Shown: piece after piece, positions 1-6,990 of the stretch | Layout: each line of letters starts with the position of its first letter | Position numbering within the stretch: the first letter of the stretch is position 1 | Assembly (NCBI GenBank): GCA_035315125.1 | Contig: DATFYI010000165.1 | Span: 1 to 13,098, forward strand | Direction of reading: 5' to 3' | Length of the DNA stretch: 13,098 bases | Source: DATFYI01 sp035315125 | GTDB taxonomy: Bacteria; Chloroflexota; Anaerolineae; Anaerolineales; Anaerolineaceae | Made by a program: the position numbers and the translations under genes | Notes under the pieces: model-generated | What the model was told of the DNA's origin: nothing | What the model saw: only the letters and a program-made list of their open reading frames with translations | The model's database searches: none

Positions 1-564
1 CATCCCTGCCAGGGCCAACTTTATGGCCTGATCGGCGGAAATGGCCGGGGTGGTACTGTCGAGTGTCAGATCCGGGGAGACCTTGCCGTTGAGCGACAGG
101 ATATTGCCTTTGGCGTCGCTGTTGATCACCAGCTCGCCGCCCATGACCGGGATGCCGTGCTCCTGCTGCTGGTAGCGCAGTGTGCTGCCGCTGGCGGTGG
201 CGACGGTTTTCTCGATGCGCAGTTCCTGGGAGGGATCTTTAATGCCGAAACCGGAGGCATAGCTGGCCAGCACCGTGGCGCTGGCGCTTTCGATTGATTG
301 GGCGCTGACCTGACCTGCTCTGGCTGCCAGCAGGGGCGCCGAGGCATCTCCGCCTACGAAACTTAACATACCCGTGGCAGAATTATAGCCATAACGTAGA
401 TTGCCGGGGGGTGGAGTTGGGCTGGCGTTGAGAGAGTTTTTGGGAACAGCAAGCCTGGCGGGTGAGAGGCTGGCAGCCTGGCCGGGTACAACACCGACCG
501 TGCTGATTAGATAGACAAAAATGACCAGAATGTGGATTGCGCGTAGATATCTTTTAAACTTCAT
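1..564 (-). CDS. Secreted thermolysin-like metalloprotease precursor, N-terminal part (partial)
   Basis: This reading frame starts at the ATG at 564-562 and runs off the left edge of the window, giving 188 residues with no stop. It starts with a basic N-terminus and a hydrophobic segment (residues about 8-27) ending in GQAAS, a good Sec signal peptide with cleavage near residue 30. After a Pro-rich linker (48-54), residues about 105-165 match the FTP propeptide fold of thermolysin/fungalysin precursors: the stretch TLRYQQQEHGIPVMGGELVI, then a short turn (DAKGNI) and LSLNGKV. A PepSY-like segment seems to start near residue 173 (ISADQAIKLAL). In M4 and M36 peptidases this region folds and inhibits the protease before autocleavage. 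The catalytic domain with its HExxH motif would lie left of position 1, so the peptidase family is inferred from the propeptide alone. A G-rich tract a few bases upstream of the ATG could serve as ribosome binding site. Confidence 0.75.
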   Translation of the reverse strand, partial: MKFKRYLRAIHILVIFVYLISTVGVVPGQAASLSPARLAVPKNSLNASPTPPPGNLRYGYNSATGMLSFVGGDASAPLLAARAGQVSAQSIESASATVLASYASGFGIKDPSQELRIEKTVATASGSTLRYQQQEHGIPVMGGELVINSDAKGNILSLNGKVSPDLTLDSTTPAISADQAIKLALAGM

Positions 565-724
565 GATGCCCCCCGGCAATGACGTACGCTTTTATTTTTT
601 ATCTGGATTGAAAAGTCGAGCTGAGATTACAAATGTGTCATTTATTATTATACTCAATACAAATTCATTTACATTAAGACACTTTATCATCTTCCACTGA
701 AGCTCGCAAATGTGTTGAGAACTT
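565..724. other. AT-rich intergenic region upstream of the protease gene
   Basis: This gap separates two genes that both read leftward. A perfect TATAAT on the minus strand (plus positions 647-652) lies about 80 bases upstream of the protease start and may be its -10 box, but no convincing -35 sits at the right distance. No strong terminator hairpin with a T-tract is visible for the gene to the right, so read-through into the protease gene is possible. Confidence 0.35.
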
Positions 725-1468
725 TTATTCATCAAACGAGTAGACATGCACAAACTGGTGCATAAAATCGGAATATTTCGTTTCCGGATCGATATCTACC
801 GTCAAAATCGAAACATCTAAGTTGGGGTCTATATCCCGCAGTTTCTTCAGAATCACCGCTGCCGTGCGAGTTTCCATGACTGCATCGTCGGCGATCAGCA
901 CATGGTGGCCGCATAATTGAAACTGTTCGCGTAACAGGCCGGCGATGGGCAGGGCGCCTGTTCGCACAAATACCATGTGGTCTACCGGGGTGGGCTGATG
1001 ATAGGTTTTATCCATCAAAATTCCCAGGTATTCGGCGATGATGCAGCCCGAGGTGGCTGCACCGATGATATGGGTGATGCCATCCTTTACGGCGGCTTCG
1101 GCGAAGTCCCCAAACTGGCCGATAAACCGCCTCATTTCCCAGAACCCGCTGTTGCGATAGAGCTGTTGTTGGCTGGCTTGCTCAATATCCTGTGGCGTGA
1201 TCCCCAGAATCAATTTGATCGAAAACAGTGAGCTATGGAACAGGTCGATGGAATCCGGCGCGATATGCCCAAACTGCAGGATGTCTGCTGCAAACTTTTT
1301 CGAGTAATGCTGGATCAGGTCAAACACATATTCACGCGGTTTGGCAAGGCCGGGTATGGATAGCTGCGGGTCGCAACGCGTAATCCATTGCGCCAAAGCC
1401 CGCAGCTCATCCATGTCCCTTTCATACCGCAGCATTTCGTTGTAGTGGTTCAGGTTGATTTCTAACAT
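725..1468 (-). CDS. Phosphoribosyltransferase-like protein with degenerate PRPP loop
   Basis: A 247-residue soluble protein that I cannot assign to a named enzyme. The C-terminal half looks like a type I phosphoribosyltransferase fold: a GAATSGCIIAEYLG segment (136-149) where such enzymes bind substrate, a strand with FVRTG (167-171), and HVLIADDAVMETRTA (189-203) at the place of the PRPP-binding loop. The two acidic residues (DD, 193-194) are kept, but the usual Thr-Gly-x-Thr after them is replaced by Met-Glu-Thr-Arg, so PRPP binding may be altered or lost. The helical N-terminal 130 residues match nothing I know. The start at 1468 is preferred over an in-frame ATG at 1504: an AAGGTGGT ribosome site lies 6 bases before it, and the upstream ATG falls inside the predicted -10 box. 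Alternative: an orotate- or adenine-PRTase-like regulator. Confidence 0.6.
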   Translation of the reverse strand: MLEINLNHYNEMLRYERDMDELRALAQWITRCDPQLSIPGLAKPREYVFDLIQHYSKKFAADILQFGHIAPDSIDLFHSSLFSIKLILGITPQDIEQASQQQLYRNSGFWEMRRFIGQFGDFAEAAVKDGITHIIGAATSGCIIAEYLGILMDKTYHQPTPVDHMVFVRTGALPIAGLLREQFQLCGHHVLIADDAVMETRTAAVILKKLRDIDPNLDVSILTVDIDPETKYSDFMHQFVHVYSFDE

Positions 1469-1502
1469 GTTCAGACCACCTTGGAAAAGGATGTATGCAG
1501 GC

Positions 1503-1532
1503 ATTATACGATAAGTTGCTGGAGGGTGTCAT
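1503..1532 (-). promoter_or_regulatory. Sigma70-type promoter for the PRTase-like gene
   Basis: On the minus strand, ATGACA (plus 1527-1532, five of six matches to TTGACA) is followed after 18 bases by a perfect TATAAT (plus 1503-1508). Transcription would begin near 1496, giving a leader of about 28 bases before the ATG at 1468. This also rules out translation from the ATG at 1504. Confidence 0.7.
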
Positions 1533-1765
1533 TCCGAAATTGTTTTATGCCCCAAAACTCTGAATCGATCGAGCTTATTTATGATAGAATTTAAGAGTCT
1601 TAAACTCTGGCAACTAACTTTCCCTTTTTTACACTTTTCGTAAAATTACGGACAAAACTGTGACCGGAATTTTCAAATCTTCCATCTCGATAACCTGACT
1701 GACGGGTTATTTCTATTAACGCGAACCGTTTAGACCTCTAACCAATCCATTTCTTAGGAGCTACT
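1533..1765 (+). promoter_or_regulatory. Leader region of the SHMT/GcvT fusion gene
   Basis: Divergent upstream region. A TATGAT (1580-1585) could be a -10 box, but no good -35 precedes it at 16-18 bases, so the promoter is uncertain. Two small dyads are present: CGTAA-AA-TTACG at 1639-1650, and ATAACC/GGTTAT at 1690-1695 and 1705-1710 with a 9-base loop, followed by TTTCTATT. They could be operators or a weak attenuator. No glycine-riboswitch core is recognised. The ribosome binding site AGGAG (1756-1760) sits 5 bases before the ATG. Confidence 0.35.
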
Positions 1766-4700
1766 ATGACAAAATCCGATGACTTTCTGTTCCGTGGCGA
1801 TCTGGCAGAGCTGGATCCTTATGTGGCGCACCTGATCGAGGGTGAGTCAACCCGCCAGGCCCGCAAGCTGATTATGATCCCATCTGAAAGCTATGCACCC
1901 CAGGCCGTTCGGCAGGCCCTGGGTTCAGTTTTCAATAATGTCTATGCCGAAGGCTACCCGCCTTTGCGGGCCACCCACGAAAGCGAAGCGTTGCTCTCGG
2001 ATGACGCCTACCAACTGGCTTATTACCGGCGCTATTCCGACCGGCGCTTTTACAAGGGCGTGGATTACATCGACATCATCGAGCCGCTGGCTGGCCGCCG
2101 GATAGCACAGTGTTTTGCCAACGACAATGCCCCGGTCGAGGCCATCCGTGCTAACGTTCAGGCGCTATCGGGTTCGGCTGCCAACCTGGCAGTCTACGAC
2201 ACCTTTATGCAGGCCGGCGACACTCTGATGGGCCTGGACCTGATGATGGGCGGTCATCTGACCCACGGCAGCCGTTTTAACATCTCCGGTAAGCGCTACC
2301 AGGTGGTTTCCTACGGAGTGGATGAGCATACCGAGCAGATCGACTACGAGAAAGTAATGGCTCTGGCGCTCGAGCACCAACCTAAAGTGATCGTGGCCGG
2401 TTTCACTTCCTATTCCTGGGCGCCGGATTGGCAAAAGTTCCGCCAGATTGCGGATGCCTGCGGCGCCATCCTGATGGCCGATATCGCTCATACGGCCGGG
2501 TTGGTGATCGGCGGGGTCTATCCGAACCCGGTTGGCATCGCTGATGTGACGGTCTTCACCACACACAAGACGCTGGGCGGCCCGCGCGGGGCGGTCATCC
2601 TGACCACCGACGAAGAAAAAGCCATCAAGATCGATAATGCTGTTTTCCCAGGCGCCCAGGGCGGCCCACATCCCAACAAATTTGCGGCTATCGCTGTGGC
2701 GGCCCGCCTGGCGCAGACCGAGCAATACAAAAAGCTGCAACAGCGCACCGTAGTGAACGCAAAAGCGCTGGCTGAGGCTTTCAAAGAACGCGGCTTGAAG
2801 GTGGTCTACGGCGGCACAGATACCCACATTGTGGTTGTCAACGCCAGCGCCGTTAAGAGCAGTACCGGTTTCCCGCTCAGAGGCGAGATTGCCGCTCGCC
2901 TGCTGGATCTGGCGGGGATTGTGGTCAACAAAAACACTATCCCCGGCGATACCCGCACCGCTTTGGCCAGTGGCATCCGTTTTGGCACACCCTGGGTCAG
3001 CCAACGCGGGTTGGAACCCGAGGACATGCAATCCATTGCCAGTATCGTGCAAACAGTGCTGACGAATATCCGCCCATTTGCCTATCAGGGCCTGATCGGC
3101 GAGCTACCGCGCGGTAAAGTGGAGCTGGAAATGTTGAATTCAGCCCGGCGTAAAGTGGTCGAGCTGAGTCAGAAAGCCGGTATTGACTTCACCCCGGTCG
3201 AAGGGCAGAAGCCCGACTATTTCTACCTGGACGCTGCATCTTCTGGCACTCCAGACAGGCAGATATTTCAGATCACCGGTTTCCGAGCGCGGGCCTTTCT
3301 GCAGGAGCTATGCACCGGCAATCTGGCTGAGCTGGAGGTTGGGCAGGGGCTGGTGACGTTCATGTTGAAGAATTCCGGTAACTTACTATCCGAAATTGCT
3401 TTGGTTCGATTACCTACGGATGCTTTTGGTCGTGACAGCTTCTGGATGAAGGTAAATGGCGCCGAGGCAGACCAGCTTCAGGCCTGGTTGGATGGTCTTT
3501 CGGACGGCTACGTGCTGTTTGACGATAACGATGTCTTCCGTAAGGTACAGGGCCCGGTTACCATCCAGAGGATCGAGCCTGCCACTCAGGCACAGAAGCC
3601 AGTTTATTTGGCTACTCTGCAAGCGCTGGGCCAGTTATCGACTAAACCCGGAACTTCTGCCAGCGAGCTGTTGGAAAATTACCCCGAACTGTTTGAACTA
3701 TCCAAGCCCTATTTTGTAGGGCAGGACTGCCTGCGAGAGCACGCCAAAATGGGCTATGCTATGGCGCCTCAGCGGGCCGAATGGCAATGGCAGGAACCGA
3801 CCGACGCCCCGCTCAAGCGCACGGCTCTATTTGAGACCCACAAGGCCCTGGGCGGCAAGATCGTGCCGTTTGCGGGCTGGGAGATGCCGGTCTGGTACAG
3901 CAGTGTTAGCGAAGAGCATGCCGCCGTACGAAAAGCGGCCGGGTTGTTTGACGTGAGTCACATGGGTGCACTGGAAGTGTCCGGACCGAACGCCATCGCC
4001 TTCCTGGACGTGGTTGGCTCCAACTACGCCCACTGGTTGGAGGTAGGCCAATCCTGCTACGGCTATCTGGCCGATCCGGACGGCAAGCTGATCGACGACT
4101 TTATGATTTACCGGCGCGGCCCCGAAAAGTTCCTGTTGGTGGTGAATGCCTCCAACGAGGATAAGGATTGGATCTGGCTGAATGCCGTCAATCAGGGTAA
4201 AGTGGTAATCGACAAGCAGCGCCCCTGGCTGAAAGTGTCTGCCCCGGCCGTGCTGCGCAATTTGAAAGATCCAGCCTGTGGTAAGGATCAACTGCGCGAC
4301 GTGGCGCTGCAGGGTCCAGCTGCCCTGGCCATTTTACAGGCCTGCAGCGACGATCCCAGGACTCGTTTTGCATTAGGGCAGGTCAGGCGTACTGATCTGA
4401 TCGAGGTGACGCTGTCGGGCATCCCAGTAGTGGCGGCCCGCACAGGCTACACTGGCGAGGAGATGGGCTTTGAACTGTTCGTGCATCCCGATCAGCAGGT
4501 TGCCTTCTGGAATCTGTTATTGGAGAAGGGCCAGCCCTTTGGCATCAAGCCCTGTGGTCTGGCAGCGCGTGATAGCACTCGCACCGAAGCCGGTCTGCCG
4601 CTGTATGGACACGAACTGGCGGGGCCGTTTGAGATCAACCCGGCCGAAGCGGGCTTCCCTGGCTACGTCAAGTACCACAAACCTTTCTTTGTCGGACGGG

Positions 4701-5065
4701 ACGTGCTGCTGGCGCAAGACCTCAAGCGCAAGCGCGAGCTGGTGCGTTGGCGTATGGATCAGAAGGGCGTGCGCCGTCCGGGCACGCATGCGCCGATAGT
4801 CAACAAACAGGGCCAGGTGATTGGCTATGTGACCAGTTGTTCGATCGACAGCGACGGCTATTTACTGGGGCTGGGTATTGTGGATTTGCGCTACGCCAAA
4901 GAGGGCACAGCGCTGGGTATCTTTGTGCTGCCGGAGAAAGCGCAGTCGGAAAAGCAGAAACCCGATCTGGCCATGGGCGATAAAGTGCTGCTGCACGTGG
5001 AAGCCACCGTTCTGCGTCGCTTCCCGGCCAAGAAGAGCAGATCCCAGACAGAGCAATCTGAGTAG
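1766..5065 (+). CDS. Serine hydroxymethyltransferase / glycine-cleavage T-protein (aminomethyltransferase) fusion
   Basis: One uninterrupted 1099-residue frame carries two folate enzymes. Residues 1-475 are serine hydroxymethyltransferase (serine + THF to glycine + 5,10-methylene-THF): IPSESYAP (38-45), YAEGYP (60-65), Asp239 and His242 that contact PLP, and the PLP lysine in TTHKTLGGPRG (Lys268); the Asp-Lys spacing of 29 equals that of E. coli GlyA. Residues about 684-1085 are GcvT, which moves the aminomethyl group from lipoylated H-protein to THF: GWEMPVWY (704-711), FDVSHMG (728-734), the DD of KLIDDFMIY (777-778), TGYTGEEMGFELF (893-905) and CGLAARDSTRTEAGL (930-944). Residues about 495-660 look like a second, degraded GcvT half. 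SHMT carries an extra segment at 66-90. No signal peptide, so cytoplasmic. Genes for the H-, P- and L-proteins are not in the window. The gene is probably monocistronic, between its own leader and a strong terminator. Confidence 0.93.
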   Translation: MTKSDDFLFRGDLAELDPYVAHLIEGESTRQARKLIMIPSESYAPQAVRQALGSVFNNVYAEGYPPLRATHESEALLSDDAYQLAYYRRYSDRRFYKGVDYIDIIEPLAGRRIAQCFANDNAPVEAIRANVQALSGSAANLAVYDTFMQAGDTLMGLDLMMGGHLTHGSRFNISGKRYQVVSYGVDEHTEQIDYEKVMALALEHQPKVIVAGFTSYSWAPDWQKFRQIADACGAILMADIAHTAGLVIGGVYPNPVGIADVTVFTTHKTLGGPRGAVILTTDEEKAIKIDNAVFPGAQGGPHPNKFAAIAVAARLAQTEQYKKLQQRTVVNAKALAEAFKERGLKVVYGGTDTHIVVVNASAVKSSTGFPLRGEIAARLLDLAGIVVNKNTIPGDTRTALASGIRFGTPWVSQRGLEPEDMQSIASIVQTVLTNIRPFAYQGLIGELPRGKVELEMLNSARRKVVELSQKAGIDFTPVEGQKPDYFYLDAASSGTPDRQIFQITGFRARAFLQELCTGNLAELEVGQGLVTFMLKNSGNLLSEIALVRLPTDAFGRDSFWMKVNGAEADQLQAWLDGLSDGYVLFDDNDVFRKVQGPVTIQRIEPATQAQKPVYLATLQALGQLSTKPGTSASELLENYPELFELSKPYFVGQDCLREHAKMGYAMAPQRAEWQWQEPTDAPLKRTALFETHKALGGKIVPFAGWEMPVWYSSVSEEHAAVRKAAGLFDVSHMGALEVSGPNAIAFLDVVGSNYAHWLEVGQSCYGYLADPDGKLIDDFMIYRRGPEKFLLVVNASNEDKDWIWLNAVNQGKVVIDKQRPWLKVSAPAVLRNLKDPACGKDQLRDVALQGPAALAILQACSDDPRTRFALGQVRRTDLIEVTLSGIPVVAARTGYTGEEMGFELFVHPDQQVAFWNLLLEKGQPFGIKPCGLAARDSTRTEAGLPLYGHELAGPFEINPAEAGFPGYVKYHKPFFVGRDVLLAQDLKRKRELVRWRMDQKGVRRPGTHAPIVNKQGQVIGYVTSCSIDSDGYLLGLGIVDLRYAKEGTALGIFVLPEKAQSEKQKPDLAMGDKVLLHVEATVLRRFPAKKSRSQTEQSE

Positions 5066-5087
5066 GATTTACTGGTCGATTAATCAG

Positions 5088-5126
5088 ACAAAGGCCAGCC
5101 CGGAATTTGGGTTGGCCTTTGTTTTT
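5088..5126 (+). terminator. Rho-independent terminator of the SHMT/GcvT gene
   Basis: A 14-bp stem (5088-5101 with 5109-5122; one G-T wobble, otherwise perfect) closes a 7-base loop (GGAATTT) and is followed by TTTT (5123-5126). It starts 22 bases after the TAG stop. This is a textbook intrinsic terminator. Confidence 0.92.
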
Positions 5127-5151
5127 CGGGTCTTTTTGCAAAGTAGCGTAA

Positions 5152-5230
5152 GTCATTGCCGCAGGTGAACGAAGCAATCTCCTTACCGGCCAAAAGTGGA
5201 GACTGCTTCGCAAAGACCGCTCGCAGTGAC
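5152..5230. repeat. Palindromic dispersed repeat (GTCATTGC...GCAGTGAC type)
   Basis: The left arm begins GTCATTGC and ends CGAAGCAATCTCC. The right arm, read on the opposite strand, begins GTCACTGCGAGCGGTC and ends GCGAAGCAGTCTCC. The arms enclose a 15-base loop (5183-5197). The motif GTCATTGCGAG...GAAGCAATCTC resembles a short palindromic element I know to be scattered in intergenic DNA of Chloroflexota and other bacteria. Transcribed, it would form a long imperfect hairpin. It has no coding capacity, so if it moves it depends on an enzyme encoded elsewhere. No clear target-site duplication is visible. Confidence 0.75.
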
Positions 5231-5513
5231 ATTAAAGATACGCTATAATTAATTGATCCGAGATTGAAAATATCCTGGTATCGCATAGATTTCACTTCAC
5301 CTTCACAGCCAAATTTAAATACGAATAAGAATTTCCATCGAATTATCCGGATAATGCTGAGGAATAATAATTTGTTCTGTTCGAAAAATTAGTCCTACAC
5401 TCTTGGTGCACTCAGTAAGCTGCCTTCGGCCGAAGCATTAATCGTGATCGAGAAATCCTGATTAGTCTTAACAACAATCGTTTTGTACCATCATTATTCA
5501 GGGAGGTTGTAAG
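5231..5513. other. Intergenic DNA upstream of the cis-prenyltransferase gene
   Basis: No gene is seen here. The stretch is AT-rich with a 12-bp perfect palindrome CTTCGGCCGAAG at 5424-5435. A TATAAT at 5244-5249 has no suitably spaced -35. A TTAACA (5468-5473) lacks a good -10 and lies too close to the start codon to be convincing. The only firm signal is the ribosome binding site GGGAGGT (5501-5507), 6 bases before the ATG at 5514. Confidence 0.5.
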
Positions 5514-6155
5514 ATGAAGTTACCAGACCATATCGGCATTATTCCGGATGGAAATAGACGATGGGCTGAATCGAAAGGCATGACCAAAGAAAGGGGCTAT
5601 GCCCTGGGTCTCGATCCGGGTCTGGAACTTTTTCGACTGTGCAAGGATATTGGCATTAAAGAGTTAACCTCTTACGGTTTCACCACCGATAATACCAAAA
5701 GACCGTCCGAACAACGGAAAGCCTTTACTGAGGCCTGTATTCGCGCCGTTGACATTATCTCCAAAGAAGATGCGGCCTTACTGGTGCTTGGCAACACCGA
5801 ATCGGCCATGTTTCCAAAAGAGCTGCTGCCTTATACCACCCGCCAGACCTTTGGTAAAGGTGGCATCAAAGTCAACTTTCTGGTGAATTACGGCTGGGAA
5901 TGGGATTTGGGCATTATGAAACCGGCCGACTCCAATCAAACCAATAATGCCAGTGGTCTGAAATCATGCGAAATCTCCCGCATGGACCTGATCATCCGCT
6001 GGGGTGGAAGAACCCGTTTGAGCGGTTTCCTGCCGGTACAATCCGTTTATTCTGACATTTACGTGCTGGATGAATACTGGCCCGATTTCAAACCAGAGCA
6101 TTTTTATCGAGCATTAAAGTGGTACCAGGAGCAAGACGTTACCCTGGGCGGGTAA
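5514..6155 (+). CDS. Atypical short cis-prenyltransferase (UppS/IspU family)
   Basis: A 213-residue protein of the undecaprenyl-diphosphate synthase family, which adds isopentenyl diphosphate units in cis; bacterial UppS is usually about 240-255 residues. Family motifs: HIGIIPDGNRRWA (6-18, with the Mg/diphosphate Asp12), FTTDNTKRP (56-64), NFLVNYG (121-127), LIIRWGGRTRLSGF (159-172), YSDIYVLDEYWPDF (179-192) and a final LGG. By alignment from memory with E. coli IspU, the IPP-binding arginines R194 and R200 are kept (R162, R168) and E213 is Asp181, but W75 is Thr61, E198 is Arg166 and the NYGGR arginine is lost. It probably makes a different chain length or accepts a different substrate from the housekeeping UppS; it stands alone, without cdsA or dxr beside it. 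Start chosen by the GGGAGGT site. It converges with the lipoprotein gene at 6202; no strong terminator is visible in the 46-base gap. Confidence 0.85.
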   Translation: MKLPDHIGIIPDGNRRWAESKGMTKERGYALGLDPGLELFRLCKDIGIKELTSYGFTTDNTKRPSEQRKAFTEACIRAVDIISKEDAALLVLGNTESAMFPKELLPYTTRQTFGKGGIKVNFLVNYGWEWDLGIMKPADSNQTNNASGLKSCEISRMDLIIRWGGRTRLSGFLPVQSVYSDIYVLDEYWPDFKPEHFYRALKWYQEQDVTLGG

Positions 6156-6201
6156 GTGGTTTTGATGGAGTTGAAGGCAGTTTTATTCAGCTGATCCATG
6201 G

Positions 6202-6858
6202 TTAAGAAGTTGGGCTGGGCGTAACTGCCGTAGCAACTTTAATATTGAGGTAGACCGGCTCTTTAAAGTTGCTGCGGTTTTCGTTTGACATCACCCAATT
6301 GCTTTGATAACTTCCCGTAGTGGTAGGCGCCTTCATTTGTATGCTGATTTCGATCTGATCTCCAGGCAGTACCTGTCGACCGATGGAGATTTCCTTGGGC
6401 GCGCCGAAGGATTGACCGCTGTAAAAGCGCAGCAGGTATCCAGCCGTCCAGGTGGATGTCCCCGAATTTTTGAGGGTCCAGATCATGGTGAAGGTCTGGC
6501 CCGGTGTGAAGACAGTGCCATCCGCAATGGATTGGGCAACCCATTGGGCCTGGTTTACGGTTACAGCAGTCGCCGTCCCGCTGGATCGAATTACCGCAAC
6601 GCTGGGAGAAGGACTGGCAGTCAGGTAAGGGGTGAGAGTAGGCAGGCTCGTAGCGCTGGGGCTCGGAAGGGAGGTGGCAGATGGCGTCAGGGCAAGCGCC
6701 TGGGTCACCTGTGCCAGTACCGTGGCTGCGACCTGCGTACGGAAGGGATCCATATCGACTGTTGGCGTATTGGTTGCAGGCGTCGAACTACAAGCAGCCA
6801 GCCACAGGAAACTTAACCACACTCCAATCAGGCTTAGAGTTCTTTTTTTGTGTGACAT
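6202..6858 (-). CDS. Surface lipoprotein with NBR1-type Ig-like domain
   Basis: A 218-residue protein with a lipoprotein signal peptide: MSHKKR, a hydrophobic core and the lipobox LAAC with Cys23 as the lipidated residue. A segment with the pattern FRTQVAATVLAQVTQAL (39-55) and a Thr/Pro/Ser-rich linker (about 58-97) follow. Residues about 102-208 fit the Ig-like domain first described in the autophagy receptor NBR1: DGTVFTPGQTFTMIWTLKNS (113-132), TSTWTAGYLLRF (134-145), VLPGD (163-167), and MKAPTTTGSYQSNWVM (175-190), with the conserved tryptophans at 127, 137 and 188. This arrangement is typical of extracytoplasmic lipoproteins of Anaerolineae. It is probably an adhesion or scaffold module with no enzyme activity. 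AAAGGAAG lies 7 bases before the ATG. The neighbouring membrane protein gene reads in the same direction, but this gene has its own promoter. Confidence 0.87.
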   Translation of the reverse strand: MSHKKRTLSLIGVWLSFLWLAACSSTPATNTPTVDMDPFRTQVAATVLAQVTQALALTPSATSLPSPSATSLPTLTPYLTASPSPSVAVIRSSGTATAVTVNQAQWVAQSIADGTVFTPGQTFTMIWTLKNSGTSTWTAGYLLRFYSGQSFGAPKEISIGRQVLPGDQIEISIQMKAPTTTGSYQSNWVMSNENRSNFKEPVYLNIKVATAVTPSPTS

Positions 6859-6919
6859 TAGGCTCTTCCTTTGTAGGTGCTGGTAAGACCACTGCCAGCC
6901 TGGGTGTTTTCCTGAATTG

Positions 6920-6949
6920 ATTATCGCGTTACCAGGAAGGAATTGTCAA
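6920..6949 (-). promoter_or_regulatory. Sigma70-type promoter of the lipoprotein gene
   Basis: On the minus strand a perfect TTGACA (plus 6944-6949) is followed after 18 bases by GATAAT (plus 6920-6925, five of six). The start of transcription would fall near 6913, giving a leader of about 55 bases. Confidence 0.8.
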
Positions 6950-6990
6950 GAGTATGCTACGGATTTGCTTTAACATAATAACTCAGTCTC

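Noticed and set aside
1469..1504. 12-codon N-terminal extension of the PRTase-like protein
   Set aside because: Its ATG overlaps the TATAAT box, upstream of the predicted transcription start, and has no ribosome site.
1533..1765. Glycine riboswitch before the SHMT/GcvT gene
   Set aside because: Expected from function, but the conserved core segments are not seen; only small dyads are present.
2165..3052. 295-residue open frame on the minus strand
   Set aside because: It lies wholly inside the SHMT domain, whose motifs are unmistakable, and its translation has no recognisable features. It is a shadow of the GC-rich codon pattern.
3827..4291. 154-residue minus-strand frame inside the GcvT part
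   Set aside because: Antisense to conserved GcvT motifs and without family features or ribosome site.
5244..5249. TATAAT as promoter for the cis-prenyltransferase gene
   Set aside because: The nearest TTGACA-like hexamer (GTGACA, 5226-5231) is only 12 bases away, and the leader would be over 250 bases.
6304..6816. 170-residue plus-strand frame opposite the lipoprotein
   Set aside because: The minus strand encodes a lipobox and an Ig-like domain with conserved tryptophans; the plus frame is Arg/Gly-rich noise.
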